Positions 1-6,665 of a stretch of DNA of 7,038 bases are shown here, piece after piece. The stretch lies in contig MHFC01000054.1 in the NCBI GenBank assembly GCA_001804025.1, forward strand, positions 6,313-13,350. The letters are read 5' to 3'. Position 1 is the stretch's first letter; each line of letters opens with the position of its first letter. The notes under the pieces are model-generated. The model saw only the letters and a list, made by a program, of their open reading frames with translations, was not told the origin of the DNA and ran no database searches. A program made the translations under genes and the position numbers. The stretch comes from Omnitrophica bacterium GWA2_52_8. GTDB lineage: Bacteria; Omnitrophota; Omnitrophia; Omnitrophales; Aquincolibacteriaceae.

Positions 1-350
1 AAATCGGCAAACCCGAAGAATACGACATCGGAAACGTCGACACCCGCTGGACGGAAAAATTCGGCGTCTGGATCATCCGGTCGGCCGAAGGGATGTATGC
101 GCTTTCAACCGTCTGCACCCATTTGGGGTGTACGCCGAGCTGGCAGGACGGCGAACAAAAATTTAAGTGCCCCTGCCACGGCAGCGGGTTCTACAAGTCC
201 GGAATTAATTTTGAAGGCCCCGCGCCCCGTCCGCTGGAGCGCTTCCGCATCAGCCTGGGCGATGACGGGCTGATCCTGGTGGATAAAAGCAAAAAATTCC
301 AGCAGGAAAAAGGCGAGTGGAACAACCCGGAAAGTTTTTTGAACGTTTAA
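1..350 (+). CDS. petC: Rieske [2Fe-2S] iron-sulfur protein, C-terminal part (5' end outside window)
   Basis: This is the cluster-binding domain of the Rieske subunit, which takes one electron from quinol at the Qo site of cytochrome bc/b6f complexes and passes it to a c-type cytochrome on the periplasmic side. The frame is open from position 3 and lacks a start; the first ATG inside it (93) lies in the fold, so the N-terminal membrane anchor must be upstream. Box I is CTHLGC (114-131) and box II is CPCHGS (168-185). Together they give two Cys and two His cluster ligands plus the disulfide pair, all intact. The Pro loop (PAPRPL) follows. The second residue after the box II Ser is Phe (189-191), not the Tyr of high-potential Rieske proteins. 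It is followed after 34 nt by cytochrome b, as expected for the first gene of a bc operon. The family is certain; the symbol rests on the b6-type neighbour. Confidence 0.95.
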   Translation, partial: IGKPEEYDIGNVDTRWTEKFGVWIIRSAEGMYALSTVCTHLGCTPSWQDGEQKFKCPCHGSGFYKSGINFEGPAPRPLERFRISLGDDGLILVDKSKKFQQEKGEWNNPESFLNV

Positions 351-367
351 GCAGATCCCGGACAGCC

Positions 368-375
368 GGAAGGAA
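368..375 (+). promoter_or_regulatory. Ribosome binding site of cytochrome b
   Basis: GGAAGGAA lies about 10 nt before the ATG at 385. The purine run is a good Shine-Dalgarno match with slightly long spacing. It supports 385 as the start, which gives a long hydrophilic N-terminus before the first membrane helix. Confidence 0.55.
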
Positions 376-384
376 TTTGGTATT

Positions 385-1209
385 ATGCCCGAACCCGAAA
401 AACCGAAAAAAAAGTTTGAATTCAAGCTGCCGCAATTCAGCTGGAAAGATTTCCGCCTTAAAACCCAGGTCGGAAAATCGATTTTCCGGCATGATTACAA
501 GGACGACGACAGGGACCGGGCGCTGACGGTTTTGACCAATGTTTTTTTTCACCTGCATCCCGTAAAAGTCCGGAAGTCCGGCGCGCGCTTCGGCTTCACC
601 TGGTGCGCGGGCGGGCTCTCATTCTTTGTGTTCCTGACGCTGGTCGTAAGCGGGATCCTGCTCATGTTTTATTACCGGCCGACGGTGGAATATGCTTACA
701 ACGACATTATCGCGATGCGGGAACACGTTCCGTTCGGCATCATGCGTGAACTGCATCGCTGGGGCGCGCATGCCATGATCATTACGGTGTGGCTGCATAT
801 GTTCCGCGTTTTTATGACCGGGTCTTACAAGCCGCCGCGAGAATTTAACTGGGTAATCGGCGTGATTCTTCTCGTGCTGACGATGCTGCTCAGCTTCACG
901 GGGTATCTGTTGCCGTGGGACCAGCTGGCGATGTGGGCCATTACCGTGGGCAGCAATATGGCCCGCGCGACGCCTTTCCTGGGACACGAGGGTCCGGGAG
1001 CGGCGCTGCTATCGTTCGGAGACATCCAATTGATCCACTCCGGCAGCGACGTCCGGTTCGCCCTTCTGGGCGGGCGGTTTGTCGGGGAAGGGGCCTTGTT
1101 AAGGTTTTATATTCTTCATTGTGTCGCAATTCCGACCGTTGTGGTGATTCTCATGGCGGTTCATTTTTGGCGCATTCGCAAAGACGGCGGGATCAGCGCG
1201 CCGCTTTAA
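385..1209 (+). CDS. petB: Cytochrome b6-type subunit (N-terminal half of split cytochrome b) with haem ci cysteine
   Basis: This 274-residue integral membrane protein carries the two b haems that move electrons across the membrane in a quinol:cytochrome c/plastocyanin oxidoreductase. Four helices are visible, at about residues 73-95, 122-145, 155-185 and 239-263. The haem ligands are H124/H138 in helix B and H245/H260 in helix D. The 15-residue step in helix D is the b6f spacing; mitochondrial-type cytochrome b has 14. Other b6 marks are FYYRPTV, the PWDQ stretch at the end of helix C, and the C-terminus [12 protein letters not shown]74 in TWCAGG lines up with the cysteine of b6 that covalently holds haem ci. 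It is longer than chloroplast b6 (about 215 aa) because of about 40 extra charged N-terminal residues and a longer loop between helices C and D. It forms a unit with the next gene, 20 nt downstream. Confidence 0.95.
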   Translation: MPEPEKPKKKFEFKLPQFSWKDFRLKTQVGKSIFRHDYKDDDRDRALTVLTNVFFHLHPVKVRKSGARFGFTWCAGGLSFFVFLTLVVSGILLMFYYRPTVEYAYNDIIAMREHVPFGIMRELHRWGAHAMIITVWLHMFRVFMTGSYKPPREFNWVIGVILLVLTMLLSFTGYLLPWDQLAMWAITVGSNMARATPFLGHEGPGAALLSFGDIQLIHSGSDVRFALLGGRFVGEGALLRFYILHCVAIPTVVVILMAVHFWRIRKDGGISAPL

Positions 1210-1229
1210 AACAAAGAAAGAATTGAAAA

Positions 1230-2312
1230 ATGATTGAAGCGTTTAAAGGGGCTGTGGATGCGTTCAGTTCACCCGTGACTATTTTTACGGCAGCGGCCCT
1301 TTTTCTCACCCTCTTTGTCTCTTTCCCGAAATTTTTTGTTTCAAAGCCCGCCACGCTGGGGATGGTGATCCTTTCGGGCATCTTTTTCTTTATCGGGCTG
1401 ACCGACAAACATTTCAAAAGCATCGTGACCAAACCCGACAATGTTCCGATTGTCGCCATGCTTTTCATCTTCGGCTATTTCACCTGGTTCTCCCTCAAAA
1501 AAGCGGTGACCAATGACGCCCTTGTGGCGGCCGGAAAGCCGACCGTGGAGAAGGCCGAGGCGGAACAAAAAGTCATGGTGTTTCCTTATTTAATCTACAT
1601 TGAATTCGTGGTGGCGCTGGCCTATTCGATCGGGCTCGTGCTCTGGTCGATTTTTTTAAAGGCGCCGCTGGAACAGCCCGCCAATCCCACGATTTCGCCG
1701 AACCCGTCAAAAGCGCCCTGGTACTTTTTGGGCCTGCAGGAAATGCTGGTTTATTTTGACCCCTGGATTGCCGGCGTCCTGCTCCCGACGTTTATTATTG
1801 TCGGCCTATGCTGTATTCCGTATATCGACCGCGACACCAAAATGTCCGGGTTTTACTCTTATAAGGGAAGGCGGCGCGCGATTATTCCGTTTCTGTTCGG
1901 GTTCTGGCTTTTATGGATCCTTTTGATCGTGGTGGGCACCTTTTTGCGGGGGCCCAACTGGAACTTTTTCGGGCCTTTTGAAGTCTGGGACGTGCATAAA
2001 GTCGTTCCGCTCGTGAACGTAAACTTGTCGGAATTTATTTATATCAAGTGGCTCGGGACCGGGCTGCCGAAACTGTGGCTGATCCGCGAGCTTCCGGGCA
2101 TTGCGATTATCGGCGCCTATTTCCTGATCCCGCCGGCCATCCTGGCGGTGACGGCTCTGAAGTCGGTTTACGAAAAGCTCGGGGCTGTCCGGTACAGCAT
2201 TTTGATGATCCTGGCCCTGACGATGCTCGCGCTGCCGATAAAAATGTATTTGCGGTGGGCCTTTAATCTGAAATATCTCGTCGCGATTCCGGAGTTCTTT
2301 TTTAACATTTGA
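1230..2312 (+). CDS. Enlarged subunit IV-type cytochrome b (C-terminal half of split cytochrome b, petD-like)
   Basis: This 360-residue membrane protein completes the split cytochrome b and forms part of the Qo quinol site. The PetD-like core is residues 119-238: helix E (about 119-142), the segment PLEQPANP, then the Qo motif, helix F (about 180-197) and helix G (about 218-238). The motif reads KAPWYF (residues 161-166, nt 1710-1727), so the usual PEWY is APWY and its catalytic Glu is replaced by Pro. Canonical PetD is about 160 aa with three helices. Here three more hydrophobic helices precede the core (about 15-31, 41-57, 72-89) and two follow it (about 288-311, 321-339), after a roughly 45-residue loop rich in aromatics. 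The start at 1230 has only a weak purine-rich leader (AAAGAAAG). The role is well supported by motif and context; the function of the added helices is unknown. Confidence 0.9.
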   Translation: MIEAFKGAVDAFSSPVTIFTAAALFLTLFVSFPKFFVSKPATLGMVILSGIFFFIGLTDKHFKSIVTKPDNVPIVAMLFIFGYFTWFSLKKAVTNDALVAAGKPTVEKAEAEQKVMVFPYLIYIEFVVALAYSIGLVLWSIFLKAPLEQPANPTISPNPSKAPWYFLGLQEMLVYFDPWIAGVLLPTFIIVGLCCIPYIDRDTKMSGFYSYKGRRRAIIPFLFGFWLLWILLIVVGTFLRGPNWNFFGPFEVWDVHKVVPLVNVNLSEFIYIKWLGTGLPKLWLIRELPGIAIIGAYFLIPPAILAVTALKSVYEKLGAVRYSILMILALTMLALPIKMYLRWAFNLKYLVAIPEFFFNI

Positions 2313-2398
2313 AGGACCGCAGCGCCCGCCGGCAGCGGCAAAAAACCATTCTGGAAACAATCTAAACCGAACCTGATTGAGAAATAAAAGCATCTCCT

Positions 2399-5212
2399 AT
2401 GCCTCCGTCCTCACCTAAACTTTACGACAACAAAAAAACCACGATCTGGTTTTCAATCACCGCGATCGTCCTTTTTGTGTCACTTGTGGCCATGGTCCTG
2501 CAGGACAGCGCGCGTGAGTGGAAGGAATGGCAGGTGAAATTCATGGAGCTCAGCCGTGAAAAAGCCGAGGCCGATCTCCGGGAAGCGGAACACAAGATCG
2601 ACTCTGCGGCGCTTGAAAAAATCAAGGCCGACCGCGAGAAGGCGGAAGAGGACCTTAAAAGCCACCGCCGCCAAATCGGGGAGTTGACGAAGGAAAGCGA
2701 GGCGCTTGCGGTCGAACAGGCGAAGGTTAATGCGCGCAATCAGGAGTTAAAACAGGAGCAGGACTCCGACCGCTATTATTATGAAGAGTTCCGTCATAAA
2801 AAAGAAGAGCATGAGGCCGAGGCCCGCCGGAAGCGGATGGAAACGCGGCAGGCCGAGCTGGACGGGCTCCGGCGGAAACTGGATCAGTTGGAAACAGCGG
2901 CGGCCGCGAAAAAGGAAGCCGTCAACGCGCTGTCGGGTAAAGTGACGGAACTCGACAAAGAAATGGCGAGGATGACGGAGGCGGCCGGCCGCATCGAGAC
3001 CAAAGTCGAAAAGCTGACACCCGACTGGCGCTCCGCAGTTTTAAACGCGCCGATGCTGGATTTTATCAAGCCCACTCTGCAGATTCAGCAGATCGTCGTT
3101 GAAGGGCTGCGGGACGATTATTATTTTACGAAAGTTCCGAAAGTTGACCGCTGCGTGACCTGCCATTTGGGCATCGATCAAACGGCTTTTACCGATGCCC
3201 CCGTGCCGTTTAAGGCACATCCCCGGCTTGATTTGTTTTTGTCGCCGGATTCCCCGCACCCCATGGAAAAATTCGGCTGCACGTCATGTCACGGCGGGAG
3301 CGGGCATTCGGTGAGTTTTACGACGGCGGCCCACACGCCCCGAAACGAGGAGCAGGCGGAGGAATGGCAAAAGAAGCACCACTGGCATGAGATGGAGTAC
3401 TGGAACGCCAAGATGCTTCCGATGAATTATATCGAAGCTTCCTGCGCAAAGTGCCATCAGGGAACGGTGGATGTGCCGCAAGCACCGAAACTGAATGAGG
3501 GCCGCCGCCTTGCCGGGACCTTCAGCTGTTTTGGCTGTCATAAAATCAAAGGTTTTGAAAGCTACTGGGAGACAGGCCCCGGACTTCTGCATGTTCAAAG
3601 TAAATTGCAGCAGGACTGGATCGTCCGCTGGCTTCAAAATCCGAAGGCTTTTCGTCCGTCGACCAAAATGCCGCGGTTGTTCCATCTTTCCAACACCTCC
3701 GATCCCGACAGTGCGGACAAAAACAACGCCCTTATCGCCGGGATCGCGCATTATTTGATCAAGAATTCAGAGCCGGTTTCCCTGGAAAATGTGCCGGGCA
3801 AGGGGGACCCGGAAACCGGGAAGAAACTTGTGGAGACGCTGGGCTGTTTGGGGTGCCATAGCGCCGGAGACAAGCAGGCCAATGATCACGGGCCCGAGCT
3901 GTTAAACCTCGGCAGCAAGGTCAAGCCGGAGTGGCTCTATAGCTGGCTCAAAAACCCGAAGGCCTATCATGCGGGCACGCGCATGCCGGACCTGCGCCTG
4001 AGCAACGAAGAGGCGGCGCACATTACAAGTTATTTACTTCAGCAAAAAGATGAAAAATTCGACAGTTTGAGGCTGCCCGCCGTGAAACCGGAGGTCATTG
4101 ATCAAACAGCAATGCATTTTCTGACCGTCACCATGCGCGAAGAGCAGGCGCTTGAAGCCTTGAAGACGATGAACGAAGATGACCGGCTTGAATATATCGG
4201 TAAAAAGGCCATCATCCACCAGGGTTGTTTCGGGTGCCACGCGATCAAAGGTTTTGACGGAGCGGCAAAAATCGGGACGGAACTTTCCGAGCACGGATCC
4301 AAGGACGTTGAAAAGCTGGATTTCGGCTTTGTGCCGATCGAAAGAACGCGGCAGGCCTGGTTTTTCCAAAAGCTCAAGGACCCGCGCGGATTTGACCATG
4401 GGAAGGTCAAATCCTATTTTGAAAAATTGCGCATGCCGCAGTTTGATTTTACGGACGAACAGGCCGAGGCGCTCACGACGTTTCTCCTGAGCATGGAAAA
4501 AGGGACGGTCCCCCTCGAGATGCAGAAGCGCCTGGACCTTAAGGAAAAAAATATCGAAGCCGGGCGGTTTCTCGCCCGGCAATTTAATTGTCAGGGCTGC
4601 CACACGCTCGACGGCGAAACCGGCCGTGTCCGCTCCGTCATCACAGAGCCCGGAGATTATCCGCCGGCGATTGACGGGGAAGGGAAAAAAGTCCAGCCGC
4701 AGTGGCTGTATCATTTTCTGGAGCATCCGTCCGTCATTCGCCCCTGGCTGACTTACCGGATGCCGACTTTCGGATTTTCCGAAGAACGCCTGACGGCCCT
4801 GGTGCAGTATTTCTCGGATTTGGCGGGTGAAACACCGGATTATAAACGGGAGGCTGTGACGCCGGAATCTCCGGCGCACCAGGCAGCCGGACCGGAGCTC
4901 TTTAAAAGTTTTCAATGCATTAAATGCCATAAATCGGATCCCGAACCCGGGCTGGCCTCGTCTTTTCTTGCCCCGGACCTTGTGATGTCCAAGAGCCGGT
5001 TGCAGCCCGAATGGGTCGCCGATTGGCTTAAAGACCCGCAGGCCCTGCAGTCCGGAACCATGATGCCCGCCTTTTTTCCGGACGGGCAATCCCCGATGCC
5101 AAACGTTTTGGGCGGCGATGCGGCCCAGCAAATTGAAGCCATCCGCGATTATTTGTGGGCCTTTGACAAGGCTGAAGCCGCGAACGCGATGGAAAAACCG
5201 GAAGCAAAGTGA
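2399..5212 (+). CDS. Membrane-anchored octahaem cytochrome c with long N-terminal coiled coil
   Basis: I recognise no gene name for this 937-residue electron-transfer protein. An uncleaved-looking membrane helix (about residues 15-34) is followed by a charged, Glu/Lys/Ala-rich helical stretch (about 37-207) typical of coiled coil. Eight CxxCH motifs start at residues 252, 294, 349, 377, 483, 610, 731 and 840. The first three form a His-rich module with spare His at 274, 287, 303, 312, 327, 328 and 330, so bis-His ligation is plausible. Each of the last five begins a class I cytochrome c domain with a WLxxP-like stretch and a distal Met in a (K/R/M)MP motif (M424, M529, M679, M788, M889). It sits where the cytochrome f or c1 gene would be, so it is the likely electron acceptor of the Rieske protein. 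The ATG at 2399 follows an in-frame stop at 2378 and has no clear ribosome binding site, but the membrane helix begins just after it. Confidence 0.92.
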   Translation: MPPSSPKLYDNKKTTIWFSITAIVLFVSLVAMVLQDSAREWKEWQVKFMELSREKAEADLREAEHKIDSAALEKIKADREKAEEDLKSHRRQIGELTKESEALAVEQAKVNARNQELKQEQDSDRYYYEEFRHKKEEHEAEARRKRMETRQAELDGLRRKLDQLETAAAAKKEAVNALSGKVTELDKEMARMTEAAGRIETKVEKLTPDWRSAVLNAPMLDFIKPTLQIQQIVVEGLRDDYYFTKVPKVDRCVTCHLGIDQTAFTDAPVPFKAHPRLDLFLSPDSPHPMEKFGCTSCHGGSGHSVSFTTAAHTPRNEEQAEEWQKKHHWHEMEYWNAKMLPMNYIEASCAKCHQGTVDVPQAPKLNEGRRLAGTFSCFGCHKIKGFESYWETGPGLLHVQSKLQQDWIVRWLQNPKAFRPSTKMPRLFHLSNTSDPDSADKNNALIAGIAHYLIKNSEPVSLENVPGKGDPETGKKLVETLGCLGCHSAGDKQANDHGPELLNLGSKVKPEWLYSWLKNPKAYHAGTRMPDLRLSNEEAAHITSYLLQQKDEKFDSLRLPAVKPEVIDQTAMHFLTVTMREEQALEALKTMNEDDRLEYIGKKAIIHQGCFGCHAIKGFDGAAKIGTELSEHGSKDVEKLDFGFVPIERTRQAWFFQKLKDPRGFDHGKVKSYFEKLRMPQFDFTDEQAEALTTFLLSMEKGTVPLEMQKRLDLKEKNIEAGRFLARQFNCQGCHTLDGETGRVRSVITEPGDYPPAIDGEGKKVQPQWLYHFLEHPSVIRPWLTYRMPTFGFSEERLTALVQYFSDLAGETPDYKREAVTPESPAHQAAGPELFKSFQCIKCHKSDPEPGLASSFLAPDLVMSKSRLQPEWVADWLKDPQALQSGTMMPAFFPDGQSPMPNVLGGDAAQQIEAIRDYLWAFDKAEAANAMEKPEAK
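3497..5167 (+). repeat. Five diverged class I cytochrome c domains in tandem
   Basis: Within the octahaem protein the same pattern recurs five times: CxxCH, then a tryptophan-leucine helix next to a (N/D/H)P, then a Met-Pro ligand motif, then a helix ending in an aliphatic/aromatic run. The haem motifs start at nt 3527, 3845, 4226, 4589 and 4916, and the Met codons at 3668, 3983, 4433, 4760 and 5063. Spacing between CxxCH and Met is 46-69 residues. These are protein-level repeats from old duplication; no long exact DNA repeat is seen. Confidence 0.8.
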
Positions 5213-5214
5213 GG
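5211..5214 (+). promoter_or_regulatory. Ribosome binding site deciding the start of the secreted cupredoxin
   Basis: GAGG stands 5 nt before the ATG at 5220 and overlaps the stop codon of the preceding gene (5210-5212). The frame is also open back to an ATG at 5118. That start would overlap the cytochrome gene by 95 nt and put 34 hydrophilic residues before the signal peptide, so 5220 is clearly preferred. The overlap implies translational coupling. Confidence 0.75.
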
Positions 5215-5219
5215 TTTTT

Positions 5220-5927
5220 ATGACAAGATGCGAAAAAGTTTTATTTTTGGCAGTATTGTTTTGTTTTGGATTTACCGCACAGGCGCACGCCGGCGCGATT
5301 ACGGGGAAAGCCAATTTTTCCGGGCAAGCACCTGCGCCCGAGGCCATCAGCATGAATGCGGACCCTGCATGTGCTGCGGCCCATGCGTCGCCCCCGCTTG
5401 ATTTGAGCGTCGTGGTGAACCCCGACAATACGCTGCAGAACGTCTTTGTCTATGTCAAATCCGGGCTCGAGGGGAAGACTTTTGATCTTCCGGCAGAGGC
5501 GGTGACCCTCGACCAGAAAGGGTGCATGTATTACCCGCATGTTTTCGGCATCCGTGCAGGGCAGTCCCTGGAGATCGTCAATAGCGATCCGACCCTGCAC
5601 AATGTGCACAACCTGGCAACAAATTCGAAAGAATTTAATCTGGGAATGCCGATTCAAGGCATGAAACTGAAAAAAACTTTTGAACAGCCTGAAATCATGG
5701 TCAAATTTAAATGTGACGTGCACCCCTGGATGCACGCCTATATCGGCATTCTGGAGCACCCGTTCTTCAGCGTTACGGGAGATTCTGGGACTTTTGAGAT
5801 CAAGGACCTGCCGCCGGGCACTTATACGGTCGGGGCATGGCACGAAAAATACGGCGTGCAGGAACAAACCGTCACCGTCGGCGACGGCGAAACAAAGGCC
5901 GTTGATTTTAACTTTCAGGGCGCGTAA
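5220..5927 (+). CDS. Secreted amicyanin-like type 1 copper protein with C-terminal carboxypeptidase-regulatory-like domain
   Basis: This 235-residue protein is predicted to be periplasmic and to carry electrons on a single type 1 copper. The signal peptide is residues 1-24, with likely cleavage after AHA. The copper site is visible: H127 in the HNVH stretch, then C165, H168 and M171 in CDVHPWM. The C-x2-H-x2-M spacing and the HNVH motif match amicyanin, not plastocyanin. Residues about 182-235 form a small beta-sandwich (TGDSGTFEIKDLPPGTYTV and following) of the carboxypeptidase-regulatory type. A conserved C51/H55 and C102/H107 set could be a disulfide or a second metal site. It begins 7 nt after the octahaem gene and ends 12 nt before the coxB fusion, whose N-terminal region is its paralogue. 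The likely partners are the octahaem protein as donor and the oxidase as acceptor. Copper delivery to the oxidase is the main alternative role. Confidence 0.88.
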   Translation: MTRCEKVLFLAVLFCFGFTAQAHAGAITGKANFSGQAPAPEAISMNADPACAAAHASPPLDLSVVVNPDNTLQNVFVYVKSGLEGKTFDLPAEAVTLDQKGCMYYPHVFGIRAGQSLEIVNSDPTLHNVHNLATNSKEFNLGMPIQGMKLKKTFEQPEIMVKFKCDVHPWMHAYIGILEHPFFSVTGDSGTFEIKDLPPGTYTVGAWHEKYGVQEQTVTVGDGETKAVDFNFQGA

Positions 5928-6665
5928 CAGACGGGACGGATGCAAACGATGAAGACAAAACAACCTTGGACAGGCCGGGCCGCGTTCGTTGCGGCGCTTG
6001 CCGTCTATTGTCTGACAGCGGCGGGCTTGCCGGGTTTTGCCGCGACCGTTTCGGGCAAAGTGTTTGTCGAGGGGCCTGTCGCCGAAAATCCGGAAATCCG
6101 CATGGACGCAGACCCCGTCTGTAAAGCGCTGCATGCAGAGGCGGTATATGCTCAGAAAGTCGTCCTCAACGCCGACCAGACCCTGCAGCATGTTTTGGTT
6201 TATGCCAAAGAAGGTGTTACGAACGTTTCGGAAGCTCCGAAGTCTCCCGCTGTCCTTGACCAGCAGGGCTGCATGTACCACCCGCATGTCTTGGGCATGC
6301 GGGCCGGACAGCCGATGGCCATCGTCAACAGCGATGCGACGCTTCATAACGTGCACGTGCTGGCCAAAAACAATCCGGAGTTTAATCTCGGCATGCCGAT
6401 GAAAGGCATGAAACTCGAGAAAACTTTTTTCAATCCGGAAGTGATGATGAAATTTAAATGCGACGTGCACCCGTGGATGGGGGCGTATGTCGGAGTGCTT
6501 CCACACTCATTTTTTTCGGTGACCGGAGAACAGGGAAGTTTTGAGATCACGGGGCTCGAACCGGGGGAATATACTTTAGAAGCCTGGCATGAAACCTACG
6601 GCGTCCAGACCCGGAAAGTCAAGCTGGTGAGCGCCGAGGAAGTGCAGAATATCGATTTTCGCTTC
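5292..6665 (+). repeat. Tandem paralogous copper-protein modules (free copy and coxB-fused copy)
   Basis: The mature region of the free cupredoxin (from nt 5292) and residues 35-242 of the coxB fusion align from end to end. By hand count, 79 of 112 residues are identical between the shared CMY motif and the AWHE-YGVQ motif, without gaps. Both keep the HNVH and CDVHPWM copper motifs and the extra Cys/His pairs. This is a local gene duplication in which one copy is joined to the oxidase subunit. Confidence 0.9.

Noticed and set aside
2317..2350. Possible intrinsic terminator after subunit IV
   Set aside because: The GC-rich stem is imperfect and is followed by A residues, not a T run, on the plus strand. 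On the minus strand the T run comes before the stem. The genes on either side look like one operon.
5118..5219. Upstream in-frame ATG giving a 269-residue cupredoxin
   Set aside because: The added 34 residues are basic and overlap the cytochrome gene. The ATG at 5220 has a GAGG at good spacing and begins a classic signal peptide.
4034..5428. 464-codon minus-strand open frame under the octahaem and cupredoxin genes
   Set aside because: It lies opposite genes with clear haem and copper motifs, its translation has no recognisable motif, and it spans two separate genes. High GC at third positions makes such shadows common.
6037..6402. 121-codon plus-strand open frame inside the coxB fusion
   Set aside because: It is in another frame from the copper domain and COX2 hairpin, with an Arg/Ser-rich translation and no motif. 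The real frame starts at 5940 and runs off the window.
5241..6506. 421-codon minus-strand open frame across both copper-protein copies
   Set aside because: Its length comes from the two paralogues sharing codon choice, so the antisense frame stays open through both. The His-rich translation is a mirror of the sense codons, with no start signal or domain.
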